From positions 13,723,704 through 13,787,703 of the forward strand of contig NC_092188.1 of assembly GCF_043641665.1 (NCBI RefSeq): 64,000 bases of DNA, written 5' to 3'. A model generated the notes under the pieces. It was given only the letters and a program-made list of their open reading frames with translations. It ran no database searches and was not told the DNA's origin. Positions 60,691-64,000 of this stretch are shown here, in pieces. How positions within the stretch are numbered: the stretch's first letter is position 1; each line of letters starts with the position of its first letter. The translations under genes were made by a program, and so were the position numbers. Source of the stretch: Enoplosus armatus. Its lineage: Eukaryota; Chordata; Actinopteri; Centrarchiformes; Enoplosidae.

Positions 60691-63159
60691 GCTGGCCATA
60701 AAGATGTCTGGAAGCCCTTTCACTGCCCCTCAGATGCCTGCACCCAACCTGGCAACCCACTTCACTCTAGCTTGGCACTAAAATCCCCCTTCCCAGCTTT
60801 GATGAGTTGACCTCATCTTTATGCGTTAGCATCGGCTTGACACAAGTGCTTCCTGAAGAGAGTGGATGATTTTATTCATGGACTGACGGCCGGGAGAGAG
60901 CAGAAACAGAGCGCTGCAGTCAAACCACTAAGCTTTGCTATCGCTGGATAAACATCAATTGTCTGCACTCACAAGGCTTAATCACAATCATCCTTCGAAC
61001 ATGCCGAGGGCGGCAAAAGAGTTGGCAGTGTGTATGCTTCAGCCTCCGTGGCCTTGACTGAATCCAAAGGGCAAGAAGTGTGGTACAGACACTAATGTCA
61101 GCCCTGCAGCTTTAGTGATAAATTGAATTGAAAGACATTTCATCTATTGAATAGATGGCTTTGTGCAGAGGGTTATGCTGTTATATACTACTGTGGTAGT
61201 TTTGTGTTTCTTTTCATTTTGCTCAAGAAGGTGCTCAAATAAGGAACAATTGCACTGGATGTAAAAATTGGTGTATCAATGGAATGTGAAATCCTTGACA
61301 CTGATGAACCACTCTGAAAATATACCCAACAGTTTAACCAGCAAATCAACGGTAGCACAGTTTTTAATGTCTTATCAAAGTATGACAAATTCAAGGCAGA
61401 TGTGCATCTAAAGCTTTGTCAAATGTCTGTTAGTTGACTGGATTGATAAGAGGAACAGTGCAGAGAACGATCAGTCAACAGTTCGCTCTGGGTAAGACCG
61501 GTGATACCACTAGTTTCAGATGAACGCTCATCATGCAACCATTTTTTAGCTTAAACAAATGTAGACAAGTTGCATTACGTGACCTATTCTCACAGTTGGA
61601 GACAGTTTGAGGAGGGCAGGAGCAGTGTTACAGGTGAACGATCTTCCCAGAGTTATGTAGTTTTGTTTTCTAGAAACTATGAGCTGCACATTTCAGAGTG
61701 CCTTTCAGAGACAGTTATTTATTAAGACGTTTTCAGGGACATATAATCAAGAATATGTTACTACAGATGTGCAGTCTGTGGGTGGGGGCGGGGGGTGAGA
61801 GGATAATACTGCGATGTACATCATTCACGAGCTGTGATTTATTTTTAACCAGTGTTTTTAAACTTGTCTTGGCAAAAGTTTAAATGTTTTTTTTTCCATG
61901 TTATGTCTTGGATCAAATAGTTTGTTATGAAGATAGCTTTAAAGTATTTATGACAACTTAGGGACTGGTTATGCACATTAGATGTATCTTGTTGCCTTAC
62001 TGTAGAATATGGACATGCGTTGTTCCACTCGAGTCGAGATCTTGGTAAAATATAAGAGTTCAAAAAATAGACCAGGCCAAATTAATGTGTAGTTCAGCTG
62101 GAGATCTCGGTTTGTCATTCACAGAACATAATGGAGTGTTCTTTCACTCACTATGAATGTGAACATCAGGGGTGACATGATAATTAGTAATATGGACGCA
62201 CACAAAACCTCCATTATTTATCTCTTTTAAAACATACCAATCTGTTTTGAAGTGAATGAGAAGGAGCCTGCAGTTTAACTTTTTCATTATGTAGGTCTGC
62301 TTTTGAACTATCGATAAGCTCATTGTGCTATTAATTCATTTGGAATGGCCTTGGCTAAATTTAATTAACATGCATAACTTCAGTTTCTACCACAGCACAA
62401 TTAATTCTATCCACTTGAACATTTTCACTGTGATGGAAACATAGCCATTGAGAGAAACAAGAATCTAGCGCAACATCATGATAAAGCTACATAAATCCAC
62501 ATCAGCAGTACGTTTTTTTGTTTTGTTTAGAATTTACTGAAACCTATTCAGCACCTTAGACTCAATGTGTAGCATGCAACTTAGTTATTATGTTGGGAGG
62601 GGCTCATTGTGTTTCCCAGATTGTACTGATTTGTTTTGTCAAAAACAAGACAGAATAGACATGTAAAGTAATATAGGGGGAATGCTGTAAACTGATGTAC
62701 ATGTCATGACAATGTCTTTGTTTGTTTTGTTTATTGCTCCATGTGTAGAATAGTGTATTATAGACTAAAAGCAGTATTATTCTCTAAATATAATTTAAGC
62801 AAACCAAGCCATGCATGGTTTAAACAGGTGTCACTTCTGCTTGCTACAAAGGGAGGTTCACTTTGGTTGTGTCAGATTTGTGTGCGCGTTATTAAACCAT
62901 TTTACTCCACAGACTGTAAAGTGAACACGTGGTGGAAAACGCAGTGATGAAATTCCCCTGCTAGTCCTGTGGAATCCCTTAGAAGCCTTTTTTGATTTTG
63001 TTGCACTCAACATTTTCTTCTTTTAATTTAACATTAGCCCACCACACACACACACACATTGCTGCCTGTGCCATAACATCACTGTGGAACTTGGACAAGT
63101 GCTATACAACCAAGGCTTCTATTGCGACTGTGCCCACAGCAAAACTATGTAACAACTAC

Positions 63160-63165
63160 AATAAA
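63160..63165 (+). terminator. candidate polyadenylation signal (proximal)
   Basis: AATAAA followed within 25-65 nt by a T/GT-rich stretch (63195-63230). Use of this site would give a 3' UTR of about 2.5 kb. Confidence 0.55.
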
Positions 63166-63505
63166 AAGGCTCATTAAAACATATTTTGACAATTCTTTTT
63201 TTTAATCATCTTTCAATTGTGTTGTTTTGCCCTAGAATCCGAGTTTCCTCCAGGGAAAAATGTGTCACATCTAACACTTTTGGGGAAGAAAAAGCAAACA
63301 AAAAAAACTTAAGCCTCTTTATTTTCAGTCCACACAACCCATGCTTCAAGTCACTTTATGTTCAAGAGCATATCGAGGTCGATGACAAGCTTACAGCTCA
63401 TCTGGTGTTTACACATGGCCGTCATACAGACCTCATTTGGTCTTGTTTAAAATTCCTATATGTCCACAGGTGTTATGGATCTAAATGTGATTATGGTTTG
63501 CTTTT

Positions 63506-63511
63506 AATAAA
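63506..63511 (+). terminator. weak candidate polyadenylation signal
   Basis: AATAAA hexamer, but followed by an A-rich and then G-rich homopolymer instead of a GU-rich element, so it is less likely to be used. Confidence 0.25.
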
Positions 63512-63546
63512 TTGCAGAGACATTACGATGAACAAGACAGCTACCT

Positions 63547-63570
63547 AAAAAAAAAAAGGGGGGGGGGGGG
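63547..63570 (+). repeat. A11-G13 homopolymer junction
   Basis: Run of A followed by a run of G in the presumed 3' UTR; a site where sequencing length errors are likely. Confidence 0.9.
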
Positions 63571-63748
63571 TAGGAAAATACAACTGAGCATCAAAAAAGC
63601 ACAAAAAAATAAAAATCAGCTGAAACAGTCTCAGCAAATCCAGTGCAACCCAAGACATGTTCTGCTTTATACTAGCTGAAGACTAAAAACAAGGGCACAT
63701 ATTAAGAATTATATAATTTGTATATCCTGATCATAATTCAAATTTGTC

Positions 63749-63754
63749 AATAAA
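63749..63754 (+). terminator. candidate polyadenylation signal
   Basis: AATAAA followed by a T-rich stretch (attttcc, then ttactttt). Plausible alternative end; the downstream GU content is modest. Confidence 0.35.
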
Positions 63755-63930
63755 CATTTTCCCTGAACAATTACTTTTGCACAGTACCTTAGAATTGTAT
63801 AGATAAATTACAAAATGGAGTATTCCCTTTCCACCAGACATGATTTACTTTGTAAAACCCCTGAATGACTGACAGGCAGAAAGCTCTTATGCAGTTTACA
63901 CTTTATATTGCTACATTTTTAACAAAGATT

Positions 63931-63936
63931 AATAAA
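63931..63936 (+). terminator. candidate distal polyadenylation signal
   Basis: AATAAA with a clear GT-rich downstream element (tttgtggtttggtgtgc at about 63967-63983) at the expected distance. It gives a 3' UTR of about 3.3 kb and is the best-formed site in the window. Confidence 0.55.
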
Positions 63937-64000
63937 GGGGATTTTCAGTTTTGCATATTTTCTTAGGTTTGTGGTTTGGTGTGCATCTGCACCAATAATG

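Larger units (their letters stand above)
60691..63955 (+). other. fhod3: fhod3 3' untranslated region (inferred)
   Basis: AT-rich, no long ORF and no further exon. It runs from the stop codon to one of several AATAAA signals. The end point is inferred. It includes a short CA repeat near 63045, an A11/G13 homopolymer at 63547-63570 and several T runs. No second gene is seen before the window ends. Confidence 0.7.

Noticed and set aside
1..64000. A novel prokaryote-like defence, mobile or biosynthetic system
   Set aside because: The window is explained by one vertebrate gene, its introns and ordinary fish repeats; no second coding system or clustered array was seen.

Overview
The window is vertebrate nuclear DNA, most likely from a percomorph teleost fish. 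The evidence is spliced exons with GT/AG boundaries, CA/GT and CT/GA microsatellites, a tRNA-derived SINE, a Tc1-type fossil and several repeat families that I recall as high-copy in teleosts. There are no prokaryotic operons, CRISPR arrays or rRNA/tRNA genes.

One gene is supported, on the + strand: a formin of the FHOD family, best called fhod3 (formin homology 2 domain containing 3). Twenty-six coding exons were placed between 29068 and 60690. All join in frame and encode 1,616 residues plus one split first codon. The 5' coding exons (GTPase-binding region and start codon) are not visible and should lie upstream of the window. The layout of the protein is: armadillo-type FH3/DID repeats (exons at 29068-45303); a long variable linker of phase-compatible exons (46736-49665); a charged coiled-coil segment (49191-50799); a large acidic exon (51432-51965); the FH1 polyproline stretch and start of FH2 (52041-52960); the rest of the actin-binding FH2 domain (53765-57533); an 8-residue acidic microexon (58804-58827) resembling the muscle-specific CK2-site exon of mammalian FHOD3; and the C-terminal DAD with the conserved ROCK-site Ser/Ser/Thr triad (59440-60690). 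A 3' UTR of about 2.5-3.3 kb follows, with at least two good polyadenylation signals.

Bases 1-29067 contain no exon I can support. They are read as a large 5' intron of fhod3 (or its upstream flank) with scattered repeats. The 11.9-kb intron 30443-42380 is similar. FHOD3 in mammals drives actin assembly in sarcomeres of heart and skeletal muscle; autoinhibition between DID and DAD is released by phosphorylation, and the exons here carry both halves of that switch.

I found no evidence of a novel multigene system. The points most worth a second look are the S(D/E)5xE microexon, the run of six frame-neutral linker exons (one with 13 consecutive glutamates), and a perfect 21-bp-arm hairpin with a 3-nt loop at 21750-21794. 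Family identity rests on remembered FHOD3 protein sequence and motifs; no database search was run.
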